DNA of 64,000 nt from Perca fluviatilis (GCF_010015445.1 NC_053119.1:3132788-3196787), one strand, 5' to 3'; shown: positions 1 through 11,651, counted from the stretch's first letter. Numbers and translations: made by a program. The notes: a model not told the origin generated them from the sequence alone.

Positions 1-214
1 TCCGTCTGTTTGTTTAAAGGTCGCTGATATTTGACTTTCTCTTGTGTTATCTTTGTAGAATCCGAAATTGTGTACGTAGCAGTTGTAATTAACAGCTCAG
101 TTTCCAGTTAATTTAACATGTTTAAAGTGTCACCAGCTGCTCTTTACATACTGTTTTACTGCTTCGCTGTTTGAACAACTTATTTCATATTCATTCTCTC
201 CACTAACTGAGGCT

Positions 215-780
215 ACATTTTTGAAAGTCAGAGCTAAGCTTCATACAACAATGTTAAAAACAACAGACAAAGCCAGAAATCTTGGTGTAGTCATGGACTC
301 AGACCTGAATTTCAACATCCACATGACGACAATTACAAAGTCAGCCTATTATCGCCTTAAGAAAATATCAAGGATTAAAGGACTTATGTCTCAACAGGAT
401 ATGGAAAAACTTGTCCATGTATTCATTTTCAGTAGACTTGACTAATGTAACGGTGTCTTTACAGGTCTCCCTAAAAAATCAATCAGACAGCTGCAGCTGA
501 TTCACAACGCTGCTGCTCGAGTTCTCACTAAAACCAGGAAAGTGGATCACATCACTCCGGTTCTTAAGTCTTTACAATGGCTTCCAGTGCCTCAAAGAAT
601 TTATTTCAAAGTACTTCTGCTGGTTTATAAATCACTAAATGGTTTAGGGCCAATAGACATTTATGATCTGCTATTGCAATACGAACCACCTAGACCTCCC
701 AGGTCATCTGGGACAGGTCTGCTTTCTGTCCCCAGAGTCAGAACTAAACAAAGGGTAGCAACGTTCAGTTTTTATGGAAT
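215..780 (+). mobile_element. L2/CR1-type LINE fragment (reverse transcriptase C-terminal part)
   Basis: One reading frame runs through most of this stretch and carries the hallmarks of the C-terminal part of a fish L2/CR1-clade non-LTR retrotransposon ORF2: an RNLGVVMDSDL block near 270-310, a SRLD block near 430, then NAAARVL, HITPVLKSLQWLPV and SSGTGLL blocks to about 770. The frame is broken by a single TAA directly after SRLD (near 443), where the family normally has tyrosine. The copy stops before the usual terminal LWNSLP block and is followed by a short tandem repeat. It lies upstream of, and probably in an intron of, the calml4-like gene. It is a dead fragment. The clade name is from memory of the motifs. 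Confidence 0.8.
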
Positions 781-890
781 GAGCGGGGGAAACGCCAGAG
801 CAGGGTCATGAGAGGAGGGAAACGCCAGAGCAGGGGGAATGAGAGGGGGGAAATGCCAGAGCAGAGGGAATGAGAGGGGGAAACGTAGCA
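779..890. repeat. Short G-rich tandem repeat (about 32 bp x 3-4)
   Basis: Imperfect copies of a unit containing GGGAAACGCCAGAGCAGGG and ATGAGAGG, repeated three to four times immediately after the LINE fragment. No function is visible. Confidence 0.75.
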
Positions 891-965
891 GAAGATCCGG
901 TAACATGGTGACATTATAAATGATTGGGCCGGTCCAGTAACATTAAGATGTTGATGTTCCTGCAG

Positions 966-1154
966 ATTGGGGCGGAGAGCTGGACTTCTCCACCTTCCTG
1001 AGCATCATGCACCGGCAGCTCCAACAGGAGGCGCCGCAGGACGAGATCCTGGAGGCCATGAGGATGGCCGACAAAGAGCAGAAAGGATACATCCTCGCCT
1101 CAGAGCTGCGGGCCAAACTCACCGGGCTGGGAGAGAAGCTGACTCATCGAGAGG
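966..1154 (+). CDS. calml4: calml4-like gene, penultimate visible coding exon
   Basis: This exon encodes about 63 residues beginning (after a split Asp codon) WGGELDFSTFLSIMH and ending LGEKLTHRE. It closely matches the middle of vertebrate calmodulin-like protein 4, including the GELDFSTFL block, a KKGY-type third EF-hand turn (here DKEQKGYILASEL) and LGEKLTH. The acceptor is TTCCTGCAG before 966 and the donor is GGTAAGA after 1154. Both introns are phase 1, and the 3' phase fits the exon at 5833. CALML4 is known as an EF-hand light-chain partner of MYO7B in the brush-border intermicrovillar adhesion complex and has degenerate calcium loops. Here the partial second loop reads D-W-G-G-E, consistent with that. 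Exons for the N-terminal half are not in the window. An ortholog is very likely; which teleost paralog cannot be told. Confidence 0.88.
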
Positions 1155-1211
1155 GTAAGAAGCCATCGGCGGATTCTTACAAATAAGAACGCATGGTTGG
1201 TTTTCACACAC

Positions 1212-1600
1212 CTAGTCTCGCACAGCGCTGCAGAGGAAGGTCTGGCAATGCAAGACTTATTTATTGCCATTTCTTTAAACCAATCACAATCGTCTTGGGC
1301 GGTGCCTCTGCTAAATAGCCTCGGGAAGGAACTTATTTTGGTGGAACACGTGTACGTTCAAAAGTAGTTTTAGTCGTGCAACAGAAAACTCAGATTGGAC
1401 AGATAGTCTAGCTAGCTGTCTGGATTTACCCTGCAGAGATCTGAGGAGCAGTTAACCATAGTCCTCACAAATCAGCCGGAGGTTAGAACGCCAACACAGA
1501 GACAGAGGAAGGGGACGGACATCTGGCAGGTAATTAGGGACATCCGGCTAAATTTTCTGGCGGCAACGGAGCAATCCCGTGAAGCTGACTCATGGAGAGG
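1212..1600 (+). repeat. Interspersed repeat family R1, copy 1 (intronic)
   Basis: This copy shares long near-identical stretches with 6529-6905 and, in reverse, 42541-43270 (for example CAATCACAATC, TCTAGCTAGCTGTCTGG and the GGACGGACATC end). It lacks the segment around CCACACAGCAT present in the other copies, so it is internally deleted. It is probably a non-autonomous DNA transposon; no coding capacity. Confidence 0.75.
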
Positions 1601-3178
1601 GTGAGAGGACAGCTGCTGATTCATACACACAGTTTTATCTTTTAGACAGAGGGGGAAAAGAGTACAAACATATTCTACTTGAGTTAAAGTACTATTACTT
1701 TGATGAAGTAAAATACTTCATTTAATGAAATCGCAGTCTTTTGCAATTTGATTCAAATTCGCTTTTGATTTGAGTTTGTTTCGTTGTTACTTTGCCAAAG
1801 CTACTGTACGTTAGAGAGCTTTTTATTAACTTATTTCTACTCCGTAACGGATGGGATTTAAAATGTAGCAAAGTTCAATTCTTCAAACAAAACATACTTA
1901 AGTGAAAGTAAAATTACAGATGTTGCTTGTTAGAATAATGTCACATACTTATATTTTCTGTCAGGTTTTACCCTTTTTAAACATTGCTTCTTTCCTTCTG
2001 TTCCTTCATTTTAATCCTCTTATGTGAAGCCCTTTGGACATCCACACAATTTAAGAGGCTTTGCATCAAAGTCTGGTGTGAAAACAATGAAGCTTCAAAT
2101 TGAGGGATTTTCATTACTGCAGATAATATTGAAAAGGAGTGGAAATAAAGATAACAGCAACACTAAATGGGATAATGTTAGTCTCACTGTTAAATAGGAG
2201 CTAGACGCTTGCACAAAAATACAGCAAATCTCAACAGAAAAGTCTTAATTTCTTAAAGGGAAGGTTCAGTATTTTTCAACCTGGACCCTATTTTCACATG
2301 TCGTCACCTTCCTAAAATAATTGCCTAAGTCATTTTTTTTTTTTTTTTTTAAATGATTTTGTTGCCTAAATCATCTCCTCATGGTGCTGGCCACCTCTGG
2401 TAAAATTGCCTAAATCCTCAGTTGAACAGGTCATGTGATTCTACACCTTTAGTATAATTGCCGATGTCAAGCATGTGACTTAGGCAGTTTTATTTTTTCT
2501 GTTTTCTGAAAAACCTGAAAAAATTACTTAGGCAATTATTTTAGGAAGGTGACGATGTATTGTGTGACTGATGGGGACATCATTTTTTGAAATGAGTCCC
2601 TCTTGAAAAAGTGGTGGTAAAAAGTGTTATAACCTTAGATGGCCAATAATGCACGCACACTTTGAACGGTTAACAGACTTTACTTAACATCTGCAGCAGC
2701 CCACATACACAGGTAGGAACACACAGGAGAAGCACATCTCAACAGGGCGGGGTAACCTTCTTAACATCCCGGAGGGACCTGGGTTAAATAATAAAAGTTC
2801 CGGGGTGCGACACAGTTTCAGTCTGCAACAAAAAGGTCAGGATTATTTTAAACAAATACAAGAAGATTCATTCAGTTCATTTACAAATGATGAAATACAA
2901 GTTATAAATTAGATACACGGACACAGATACGAATTTGTGGATACAAATTGCTCTGCATTAATTTATGCGTTTTGTTTTACAAGTTGCAAATACTTATGAG
3001 ACTGTTTTAGCACCATAGTTTTCCCCCATGGCATAAACGGAAATGATGTTCTAGTGGGCGTTCCCAGGACTGCTGATTAAGTCTATACAGACGCTAAAGG
3101 GTGATTTTTGCGTCAGTATCTGACACTAAGAGACATTGACCAAGCATTAGTATTGGATGAGTTGGGAGTGAGAATGGG

Positions 3179-3214
<36 letters not shown>

Positions 3215-3960
3215 ACGTCCACATAGGGTTACATTGCAGCCCGGTTTGCGGCTTTTGGCTGCAGGGCTCTCGCTCAAAACTGAACCAATTTAACCAATTA
3301 GTCACAAAAAACAAGGGAAACAGCGTCCAGCTTGAAAAATACCAATATTGCTCTTTATAATAAGTTTTCAAGTTAAAGAACTTTTCTAGCCTGTGTGTAA
3401 AATAAAGAAGTTGCAGGAACGCTTCTGGTATCCTTTGAACCACCGGTGCTCATGGAAGGGAATACAATTCACAAAAAGGAAGAATTATGACCCTGAGGAA
3501 GGCTCAAGCCGACATGCTTTTTACACCCCATTTATTATTATTAAAGGTCTTTCATCACTTGTTATAACCAACCTTGAGTGCCTGGAGTCGATTCTTTTAT
3601 GAGTTTTTGGTCATAATTCTTCTTCCTTTTTGTGGAGTGCCTGTGTGTGTTGAAATAAAACAGAACAAAGCAGGCTGTTGCAAACAAAGAAGAAAACCAC
3701 TTTCCCTCCTGAAAGGCCTCTCTGCCAACACAGGTGTTGTCACTTGTTCTGTCTGATTAGACCTTTGCTCAGGTGGAAGTGTGGAGCAACGCTGGGATTA
3801 CACCAGGTCACCAAACTTCACAAATCATTAACAATGATCAAAGTATAATTTACACTTACACAGAGAGGGGCAACAAAGTACCAGAGGTCTTTGCTCTATG
3901 TTTGCTTTGTAAAACATCCAGTTTTTCCATTTAACAAAAAGAAAAATGTGTTTTCAGCAG
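1601..3960. other. calml4 intron: low-complexity and unassigned sequence
   Basis: No exon-like segment was found. The stretch contains a T-rich run (2333-2350), fragments resembling the interspersed 'CAACCTGGACCCTATTTTC' repeat (about 2265-2300 and 3225-3330), an AT dinucleotide tract (3183-3210) and AT-rich sequence. The short ORFs at 3183-3756 resemble no family. Confidence 0.5.
3183..3210. repeat. (TA)n microsatellite
   Basis: Alternating TA, about 14 units, directly readable. Confidence 0.9.
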
Positions 3961-3964
3961 AGGT

Positions 3965-4440
3965 GTCAAAAGCATTCACATTCATTACTCAAGTAGAAGT
4001 ATAGATTCTAGGGTTTTAACCCTTGTGTTGTCCTTCGGGTCCCAGTGACCCAAAGGACAACACAAGGATTATGTACTTCCGTTTACTTTGTTGAGAATTG
4101 CTCTCTAAACAAGGGTTAATACAGCATCTTAGTTCTTGTTTGTACAGCATTTTGGTCAGCTTAAACTGTGTTTAAATGTGTTCTAGAAATAAACTTTACT
4201 TACTTACTTTACAAGAAACAGGGTTTAGAGAGCAATTCTCAACAAAGTAAAGGGAGTACATAATCCTTGTGTTGTCCTTCGGGTCACTGGGACCCGAAGG
4301 ACAACACAAGGGTTAAAAGACTTCTGTAGAAGTTGAAGTATCAACTCAAGCTTTTTACTCAAGTAGAAGTGTAAAAGTACTGGTTTCAAAACTACTTATA
4401 CTTTATTATAAAAGTAAAAGTAATGTAAGGGGGAAAAATG
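3965..4440 (+). repeat. 'Tactagtacaagtag'-type interspersed repeat hosting the MITE
   Basis: AT-rich repeat with ATTACTCAAGTAGAAGTATAG to the left of the MITE and TACTCAAGTAGAAGTG, GTACTGGTTTCAAAACTAC and AAAGTAAAAGTAATGTAAG to the right. A related stretch occurs near 1660-1720. The family is known to be abundant in fish. Boundaries are approximate. Confidence 0.5.
4016..4316. mobile_element. Palindromic piggyBac-type MITE with TTAA ends
   Basis: The element is bounded by TTAA at 4016-4019 and 4313-4316. Its ends read CCCTTGTGTTGTCCTTCGGG inward on both sides, and the arms continue as an inverted repeat (ACTTTGTTGAGAATTGCTCTC on the left has its complement on the right), leaving only about 90 bp of spacer. 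Each end also carries a small internal palindrome (GGGTC-CCAGT-GACCC type). It interrupts a common repeat, with ACTCAAGTAGAAG visible on both sides. TTAA target choice and CCCT termini are those of the piggyBac superfamily. It encodes no protein. Confidence 0.8.
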
Positions 4441-5708
4441 CCATTAAGTACAAAAGCTTAGCCCGCCCCACAGGGGCCTATAGTGCACTACCCCACCTCC
4501 ACAAAAAAACATTTTTTCTAAAGGCCATAATGACTATAATGTTATATTAAAATGTTAATGTTGAAAAATTTGGGATGCACCTGTTTCTGCCACATTCATG
4601 CCCATTGAAAATGAATGCATTTTAGCACAATGCAAAAAACATATATGTGTACTACTGAGCATTAACATGTGTTTCATGGAGCGGAAGATATGATGAATAG
4701 TTGCCTATAATTATTGTAATGGTGCAAAGAGTCAAACTTCAGAGGCATGTTATCAATAGCCTTTATTGGAATGTAAATGTCCATCCAAGCTTAGCTGCAG
4801 GAATCTGGGAGGGCAACGGATGTAAGATAACCAAACTGGACAAGAAAATTACCGGTGCTTGGTTGGGACATTTCGCTCGAGTTCTGTTGAGTCTCTGCCA
4901 CGGGTATCTTCGTACTAGGCTACGTACGTCTGCTATGTCCTTGCTGGAGTGTGACGTGATTTGTGTCATGTGCAGGTGCGACAAGAAAAGATCATTTTGC
5001 AAGTGAAGAAAGTCTGTTTGTCGTAGGTTTGTTGTAGTACCACTAAGTTTTGTGTGAAACCACTCCGTGAACTGCGAGACGCACAATATACGTCACTTTT
5101 CTAGCTAGCTAGCTATCTAGCTAGCTTAGCTCTGTTCCCCGACACATGTAACGTTGTCTTACCTGATGTGTTTTATCCAGTGTCTTTTTTTTTGTCTTTT
5201 AAAGGAGCAAGTAACGTTACATCCCGTTACCAAACGCACAGACATCGTAGCTTCAGAGAGACGTCACTTAGAGACTTTAGTGTCATCTTTCTAATTACGT
5301 ATTTTCAAAGTCTGATACTTCAACAGTTTTATGACAAACAGACTTTCTTAACTTAGAAAATTATCTTTTAAACTGAGAAACATCATGTGTTCATCATGTG
5401 TCATAGCTTAATTCAAAGGGGATCAAAACATAATTTGTCTCACTAGTTAACTACCGGGTAGATTTTTTTCTGTTGAGATAACGTCCCAATTGGTGGTCAA
5501 TTGGAAGGGGAGGGACTTCGCCTCTCTATATGTTTAGGTATACTGGCTTTAAATGACGGACTAACGAGTTAAAGACATTTGTTTGGTTTTAAGGCTCTTC
5601 TGTATTGTTACGCACCAAGTTATCAGAGCTTTCAGTAAATTATTTTGTTCTAACTTGGATGATGATGTAAACTCTGTTACTGTAAAATGACTTTAACGCA
5701 GCATCTGT
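4441..5708. other. calml4 intron: unassigned, with interspersed-repeat fragments
   Basis: No exon was recognised. 5160-5430 shares blocks with 20080-20230 (reverse) and 23090-23560 (for example GACTTTCTTAACTT and GCTTAATTCAAA), so it belongs to an interspersed family. The remainder has no recognisable content. Confidence 0.45.
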
Positions 5709-5832
5709 GTGGCCATAGCATTAATGCCTCGTACCAAGAAATGTATTTATTTAATCCCTATAACTGAAATGGCTCTTCCTAAAGGTTTCCGTCAACATAC
5801 TTTGACTGACAGCCGTGTCTCTCTGTTGTCAG

Positions 5833-5930
5833 TGGACGAGCTGCTGAAGGAGGCGGGTGTTGGAACTGACGGGCGGGTCCACTGTGAGCAGTTTGCTAAA
5901 GCGGTGACTCGCTCCCCTGCAAAGCGCTGA
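5833..5930 (+). CDS. calml4: calml4-like gene, terminal coding exon
   Basis: The exon encodes the last 32 residues, starting VDELLKEAGVGTDGRV and ending SPAKR before a TGA stop at 5928-5930. It matches the fourth EF-hand region of CALML4 (VDDLF-type start, a degenerate loop, then a short tail). The acceptor is TGTTGTCAG before 5833. The first two bases complete the Val codon begun by the G at 1154, so the two exons splice in frame across a 4.7 kb intron filled with repeats. The reading frame is open upstream of the acceptor to about 5709, but that extension does not resemble the family. The loop lacks most calcium-coordinating acidic residues, as in other family members. Confidence 0.88.
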
Positions 5931-6217
5931 TGTCACAAACAACATCATCACCGAGCTGCTACTCAACCCTTTCTAGTGCAGCAAGAGAAAGACGTCAATT
6001 ACGATTTTGTTTGGTTAAAGTGGCTATATGTAACTTTCAGTTTGTAATAGTTTTTATTACGTTGGAATGTTGCCTTAGGCCTATGTGTTTCAAGCCTGCT
6101 ACTGATTGATTGGCTGAAGTGTAAGTAGGGGAAGGCTGTGAGTTGTGTTCATACCTAAATATGTAGTCCTAAATTTTATTTTGTGTGTGTGTAAAACAAA
6201 TTTCCGAACTCTGGGAT

Positions 6218-6223
6218 AATAAA
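6218..6223 (+). promoter_or_regulatory. Poly(A) signal AATAAA, probable calml4 3' end
   Basis: A canonical AATAAA lies 288 bp after the calml4 stop codon, in a context (GGGATAATAAAGTATAC) like many vertebrate 3' ends. The interval 5931-6217 would be the 3' UTR. Cleavage is expected 10-30 bp downstream; there is no direct evidence of use. Confidence 0.5.
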
Positions 6224-6528
6224 GTATACTTTTGATTTTCTTTTTTGGTAAATCTTTACATCAATTCAAAGGGTGAAGGCTTAAAAATAAGAGTAAACAG
6301 TACATGTTTTTTTTTTACTTTACAAATGGAGCTACGTCACGTTCTGCGTCACATGGTTAACCCTAACCCTAACCTTCAGGAAGTGAAGTAACGTATGACT
6401 TTTACCCAAACCACCATCTTTTTCTAAACATAGCAGTTTTGGTGTCTAAACCTAATCAAACTGTGACCGCTTCACAACGTATTTAAAACCGTGATTGCTA
6501 CCTTCTCAGGTTAAGATATGAGGACGGT

Positions 6529-6905
6529 AGTCTCGCATCGCCAGAGCCTTCCTCCACAGTGTCTGGCTAGTCCACACAGCATCCAGGATGGGAGAAAAAC
6601 GTGCTCTGGTTTGTTGGCATTTCTTTAAACCAATCACAATCATCGTGGGCAGGGCTAAGCTCCAGACGGAGCCACGGTGCCTCTGCTAAATAGTCTCAGG
6701 AAGGAACTAGTTTTGCTGGAACATGTGTACGTTCAAAAGTAGTTTTAGTCGTGCAACAGAAAACTCAGATTGGACAGAGAGTCTAGCTAGCTGTCTGGAT
6801 TTACCCTGCAGAGATCTGAGGAGCAGTTAACCATAGTCCTCACAAATCAGCCGGAGTTTAGAACCCCAACACAGAGACAGAGGAAGGGGACGGACATCCA
6901 GCCGA
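6529..6905 (+). repeat. Interspersed repeat family R1, copy 2
   Basis: It starts AGTCTCGCATCGCCAGAG and ends GGGGACGGACATCC. It is the most complete forward copy and includes the TTTCTTTAAACCAATCACAA segment that acts as an uninterrupted reference for the TTAA insertion in copy 3 at 42.85 kb. Non-coding. Confidence 0.75.
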
Positions 6906-6989
6906 AATGAAGGACACTAATTTATGAAACGCTCCTTTGGGTTGTATTAGAGGGTAGGAAGAAACTGGTATCGTCTATCGTATGGTTTG

Positions 6990-7530
6990 GAGCAGTGGTT
7001 CTCAAGGTTTTTTCAATAATGTTCCCCCTTTGAACAGTGTTTTTAAGCCGTGTTTTAAGCCCCTAACCAGCACAAATAATTTTTGGTAGAAAAAAAAATA
7101 CTAGGCTATATAAAGAGGAAGAATACAGCGATGTCAGCGATAGATTTACTAAACAACAGCCTTGGACCTGGAAAACATTTAGATGATGATTGAAAATGGA
7201 GACAAAAACTTGGAAAAAGATGGTAGGAAAAAGGAAGGAAGGCAAGAATAGGTCGAAAATAGTCATAGAAACGTAGAAAAAAGAGACAGTAGAAAGAAGA
7301 AAGGCAACACTAGGGCGACAAAAGTGACAAAAAATTCAAATAAGTGACAAACTTCGAGAAAAAGTGACAAAAACTAAGACAGTAGAGGTAACTACAGCCT
7401 TGTAACTGAAAAACATTTTGCAAAAAATGTCACGTACCCCCTGCAGTCCTCCAAAGTACCCCTAGGGGGACACATACCCCCTGCAGTCCTCCAAGGTACC
7501 CCTAGACTTGTTGTTTAAAACAAGTCAGCT
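6990..7530 (+). repeat. hAT-like non-autonomous element remnant
   Basis: It begins with CAGTGGTTCTCAAGG, the start of an abundant vertebrate hAT-type MITE. It continues through GTTCCCCCTTTGAACA and ends in duplicated GTACCCCTAG...CCCCTGCAGTCCTCCAA segments. The middle holds AAAGTGACAAA-type repeats. No ORF of note. Superfamily assignment is from the terminal motif only. Confidence 0.5.
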
Positions 7531-7944
7531 GTAGACAAACCATCTCACAGAGCTAACGTTACATCATTATCAATGGATTTTGGCTCGAAATAAGAAGCCT
7601 GTTTTTGTTTCCTCCTGTCCGAAATCAAGGAACCGACTGAGAATCTCATGTGTGCCATGCGAGAACCAGCAACTACTGTACAACACAGGATGTACAAATC
7701 AGATTCTTTTTAATGTCCTCAGCGAGAGGAGAACTCCCTTATTTGAATATCTCTCAAGGTCTTGTTTCCTTCTTGCACACTGCCACAAAGGAAACACTGG
7801 CTGTGTCTCATTCGGCATCCTTCTGTCAGTACACTGCTAATGGTCACTGACCACTTCCTGCCGTAGTGGCCACTTTAGATGGTTAGTATTGTCCCAAAAG
7901 GAACACGTATGTTAAAACACTTACCGGAAATGACAAGCGGCCGG

Positions 7945-8260
7945 CTTGGCTCGCCGCCTCTCAAAATCTGACAAAAAAATCAGATAAACCGACCTTTGTC
8001 GTTTAAAAAAACAGACAGATTCAGCAACTGCACGGCCTATTTCTCTCTTCAAATGTTTTCAGAAACACGTTTCGGTGAACTGTTTTTGTAAAATACGAGA
8101 TCGTATTCTGAACGAGCCGCCCATTATGCTTATCTGTTGTGAAATCTGGGAGAAGCCAGACCCACGTGACGCGTTCGTCCAATCAGCTGCTGGTCAACGT
8201 CCCCTGGTCCCTCCCCTTACCGCTTCGTAGTCAAGATGGCGCCCGTTTAGCGCGCGTAGG
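7945..8260. repeat. Interspersed repeat shared in reverse with 56150-56480
   Basis: Reverse-complement blocks shared with 56.2-56.5 kb include GCACGGCCTATTTCTCTC, AAACACGTTTCGGTGAAC and GACGCGTTCGTCCAATCAGC. The 56 kb copy shows recognisable terminal inverted repeats, so this is a partial copy of the same DNA element. Confidence 0.65.
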
Positions 8261-8669
8261 GACCATCGTTCCACACTGAACTTTTTGACCGTTTTTAGGG
8301 GGTCATCCTGTTACTTTCAGTGCTCTGAACTTTTTGCGTTATCTCCACGATATACTTAAAACTCAGTGTTTGAAGTGTGACAGTAGGTGCTTTGAGACAC
8401 AGCCAATGTTGCTGTTTTACATAATCCTTGACTTAGATGGAATATGTTATAGATATCGCTTGTATGGTCTCTTCTTTTACTACTTCCCGTGTTGCTTTTA
8501 TGTATTTTGTGTGAAAACTGCTGCCGTCTCAGCTAGGACTTCCTGGGAGAAGAGTTGTTGTGTCTCAGGGGACTTTCATGGCGGAATAAAGGATGAGTTA
8601 AATCATTTAATAAGGCGAAGCAGCAGGCGGTCGGGGCTCATCAAAGGGGCAATTAAATGGCCTTTTTCA

Positions 8670-9140
8670 CCCTCCTGCTGTCCTCGGGTCATAGCTGACC
8701 CATTTTCAAAAGGTTTCTGCATCAGAATATTTGGGTTTCTTTCAACAAAAATGTTCAAAAAGAAACAACGTGGATGGTTCCCCTACAGCGCTCTTCACAA
8801 GTTAAAGAAATGATCAGTTACCTGCTTTCACTGAATTTGGGTTTTTTGAAGTTTCAATTTTAAAGTTTTGACCCAGAAAAAACAAGAAGTATCACAAACA
8901 CACACAAACACACACACACACACACACACACAAAGAGAGAGAACATGTATCACACACACACACACACACACACAGAGAGAGAGAGAAAGAGACAACACAA
9001 CACGTATCACACACACACAGACACACACACACACAGACAGATACACACAGAGAGAGAGAGAGAAAGAGACAACACAACACGTATCACACACACACACACA
9101 CAGACAGATACACACAGAGAGAGAGAGAGACAACACGTAT

Positions 9141-9201
<61 letters not shown>

Positions 9202-9248
9202 ACACACACACAGACAGATACACACAGAGAGAGAGAGACAACACGTAT

Positions 9249-9286
<38 letters not shown>

Positions 9287-9295
9287 ACACGTATC

Positions 9296-9326
<31 letters not shown>

Positions 9327-9362
9327 GATACACAGAGAGAGAGAGAGACAACACGTATCTCA

Positions 9363-9410
<48 letters not shown>

Positions 9411-9568
9411 CATGTATCACACACACACACACAAAGAGAGAGAACATGTATCACACACACACACACACACACACAGAGAGAGAGAAAGAGACAACACAAA
9501 CGATCACACACACACAAGACACAACACACACAGACAGATACCACAGAGAGAGAGAGAACAACACGTAT

Positions 9569-9626
<58 letters not shown>

Positions 9627-9635
9627 ACACGTATC

Positions 9636-9668
<33 letters not shown>

Positions 9669-9830
9669 GATACACAGAGAGAGAAAGAGACAACACGTAT
9701 CACACACACAGACACACACACACACAGACACACAGAGAGAGGGAGAGAGACAACACGTATCACACACACACACACACAGACATATACACAGAGAGAGAGA
9801 GAGAGAACACGTATCACACACACGTATCAC

Positions 9831-9866
<36 letters not shown>

Positions 9867-9879
9867 CATGCCCACCCCC

Positions 9880-9930
<51 letters not shown>

Positions 9931-9972
9931 AGACAGATACACAGAAAGAGAGAGAGACAACACCCATCAATA

Positions 9973-10016
<44 letters not shown>

Positions 10017-10049
10017 ACACACACACACGTTGGTTGACAGGAAGACAAC
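8670..10049 (+). mobile_element. piggyBac-type MITE expanded by compound microsatellite
   Basis: The left end (CCCTCCTGCTGTCCTCGGGTC) and the right end (TTGACAGGAAGACAAC) match the MITE family seen intact at 33601-34073 and 42852-43148. The inner left part shares GGGTTTCTTTCAAC, ACGTGGATGGTTC and CTCTTCACAAG. The flanking TTAA is not preserved on either side. Between 8895 and 10030 the interior has become about 1.1 kb of CA/GA repeats. No protein is encoded; the long ORFs here are pure repeat translation. Confidence 0.7.
8895..10030. repeat. Higher-order CA/GA compound microsatellite
   Basis: CA runs alternate with GA runs and a recurrent spacer (ACAACACGTATC, then CA run, then CAGACAGATACACA, then GAGAGAGA). 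The spacer recurs about a dozen times, so the array has higher-order blocks of roughly 60-120 bp rather than being a plain dinucleotide tract. Confidence 0.95.
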
Positions 10050-10454
10050 CCCCATCCAGACTAAACTTTGACAATCGTGATTATCCACCAAATCATAACT
10101 ATTTGTCAAAATAATTCATAATATTAAGTTGTTTTTAACGCAAATTAGGTGTTATTTAATTTTAATTAGAAAAAAAGCACAAAACCCCCCTGAAAAAAAC
10201 CTCGAAAAAAGTGTCTTAAATAAGGTTAATTTTCTATTTTTACCGGAGAGGAAAACAAGTTGCACGGTCCAGTATTTAAACGTTAAAAAAAGGATTTTAA
10301 TAGACGCACATTAGAGTAGATATTTTATAGAATAATTTCACATCAGGTCTGTTTAATAAGATGCAACATCTCTGCAGAGTCTTTGCAAACATCTGTTCTG
10401 TCTGCATGATGTGACATGTTTGCTCTGCAAACACAGTTTGGAACATTTTATGAA
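10050..10454. other. AT-rich intergenic, nothing recognised
   Basis: A-rich and unstructured; short ORFs only. No repeat or gene signature was seen. Confidence 0.5.
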
Positions 10455-10650
10455 GGGGAAGATTATTTGACTGTAAAGCAGCATGTCATTTCCTGTTAGT
10501 AAAGCCTCCCGCGTGGAAAACCCATCAGCTGGGTTTTGATGAGACACAACAAAACGCTGGAACCTTCCTCCGGTAATTCACAACGACATCTCTAACGTGC
10601 TTATGTAATCGCTCAGGGAGAACATGGATTTATGAATATGCCCGAGTCCT
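10455..10650 (+). repeat. Left arm of a 190-bp inverted repeat pair
   Basis: Its reverse complement lies at 14265-14455 with high identity (for example AAACCCATCAGCTGGGTTTT, AGGAAATGACATGCTGC and ATTCATAAATCCATGTTCTC). Loop length is about 3.6 kb. The loop holds other repeats. Confidence 0.85.
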
Positions 10651-10963
10651 ATGGAGCGTTGTTTCAATGTGTTTTCTGAGGGGTTAGCGTCTCTCCCTCT
10701 CTGGGAGCCATAGGCAGCAGCTGGGCGCTCTGCAGCTTTCATTAATACTCACAATGAATTACATACTTCTCTGAATAACGGTCTCCTCCGGGGCGTCACC
10801 AGCACGGTGCCTTTCACCTCATTAATGCTGATTATCGGCCACTTCACCCATAAACCGAGTTCATCCATGCAGGCGACCGATGAAGTCATCGGAAGGGAAT
10901 CCTTTTGTAAAATGATGTGGATTTACTCACAGAGTCAGATAAATATCATAGGAACATCTGTGT

Positions 10964-11626
10964 TAAAGGTCCCATGACATGCTGCTTTTTGGATGCTTTT
11001 ATATAGACCTTAGTGGTCCCCTAATACTGTATCTGAAGTCTTTTATATAGACCTTAGTGGTCCCCTAATACTGTATCTGAAGTCTCTTTTATATAGACCT
11101 TAGTGGTCCCCTAATACTGTATCTGAAGTCTCTTTTATATAGACCTTAGTGGTCCCCTAATACTGTATCTGAAATTCTGAAAAAATAGCCTTGGTGCAGA
11201 ATTCCAGCCACTAGAGCCAGTCCCACAATGAGCTTTCCTTAGGATGTGACATTTCTGTCTGTAGCTATTGAGGAGGAGAGAGGGGGGGCAAGGTGGAGGG
11301 TGGGGGTGTGGCCTTGACCAACTGCCACTTTGCTCGTTTGAAAGCCATGATGTCTCTCTCTCATGGGTGGGCCAAATTCTCTGGGCGGGCAAAGCAGAGA
11401 AAGGGGAGGTAACCTTTCCCCTTATGACCTCATAAGGAGAAGATTCCTGATTGGCCCATCTGAGCTTTCATTTTCTCAAAGGCAGAGCAGGATACCCATT
11501 GCTCGGTTTACACCTATCACCATTTCTAGCCACTGGGGGACCATAGGCAGGCTGGGGGTCGCATATTAATGTTAAAAAAAAACTCATAAAGTGAAATTTT
11601 CATGCCATGGGACCTTTAAAGTAAAA
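10964..11626. mobile_element. MITE with GGTCCCATG termini and internal tandem repeat
   Basis: The ends are TTAAAGGTCCCATGACATG on the left and CATGCCATGGGACCTTTAA on the right, a clear terminal inverted repeat. Near the left end a unit containing TATATAGACCTTAGTGGTCC and CCTAATACTGTATCTGAAG is repeated four times (about 10997-11172). The rest matches a very common teleost repeat (GCCTTGACCAACTGCCAC, CTTATGACCTCATAAGG). Non-coding; the superfamily is unclear because the target duplication cannot be separated from the TTAA at the ends. Confidence 0.75.
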
Positions 11627-11651
11627 ATCTGACCCAAATGGAAACATTATG

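Noticed and set aside
2660..2830. Possible LTR-type sequence (TGCGACACAG, CGGAGGGACCTGGG)
   Set aside because: No paired LTR, primer-binding site, polypurine tract or gag/pol-like frame was found; no endogenous retrovirus can be supported in this window.
4763..5086. 107-codon reverse and 101-codon forward ORFs overlapping in the calml4 intron
   Set aside because: No domain, no splice logic, overlapping each other on opposite strands.
8334..8813. 159-codon forward ORF
   Set aside because: It runs from unassigned sequence into the piggyBac-type MITE; no family similarity, and the C-terminus is MITE sequence.
8828..10109. Long ORFs on both strands (up to 389 codons) rich in His-Thr or Cys-Val
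   Set aside because: They are translations of CA/TG and GA repeats; open frames follow from the repeat composition.
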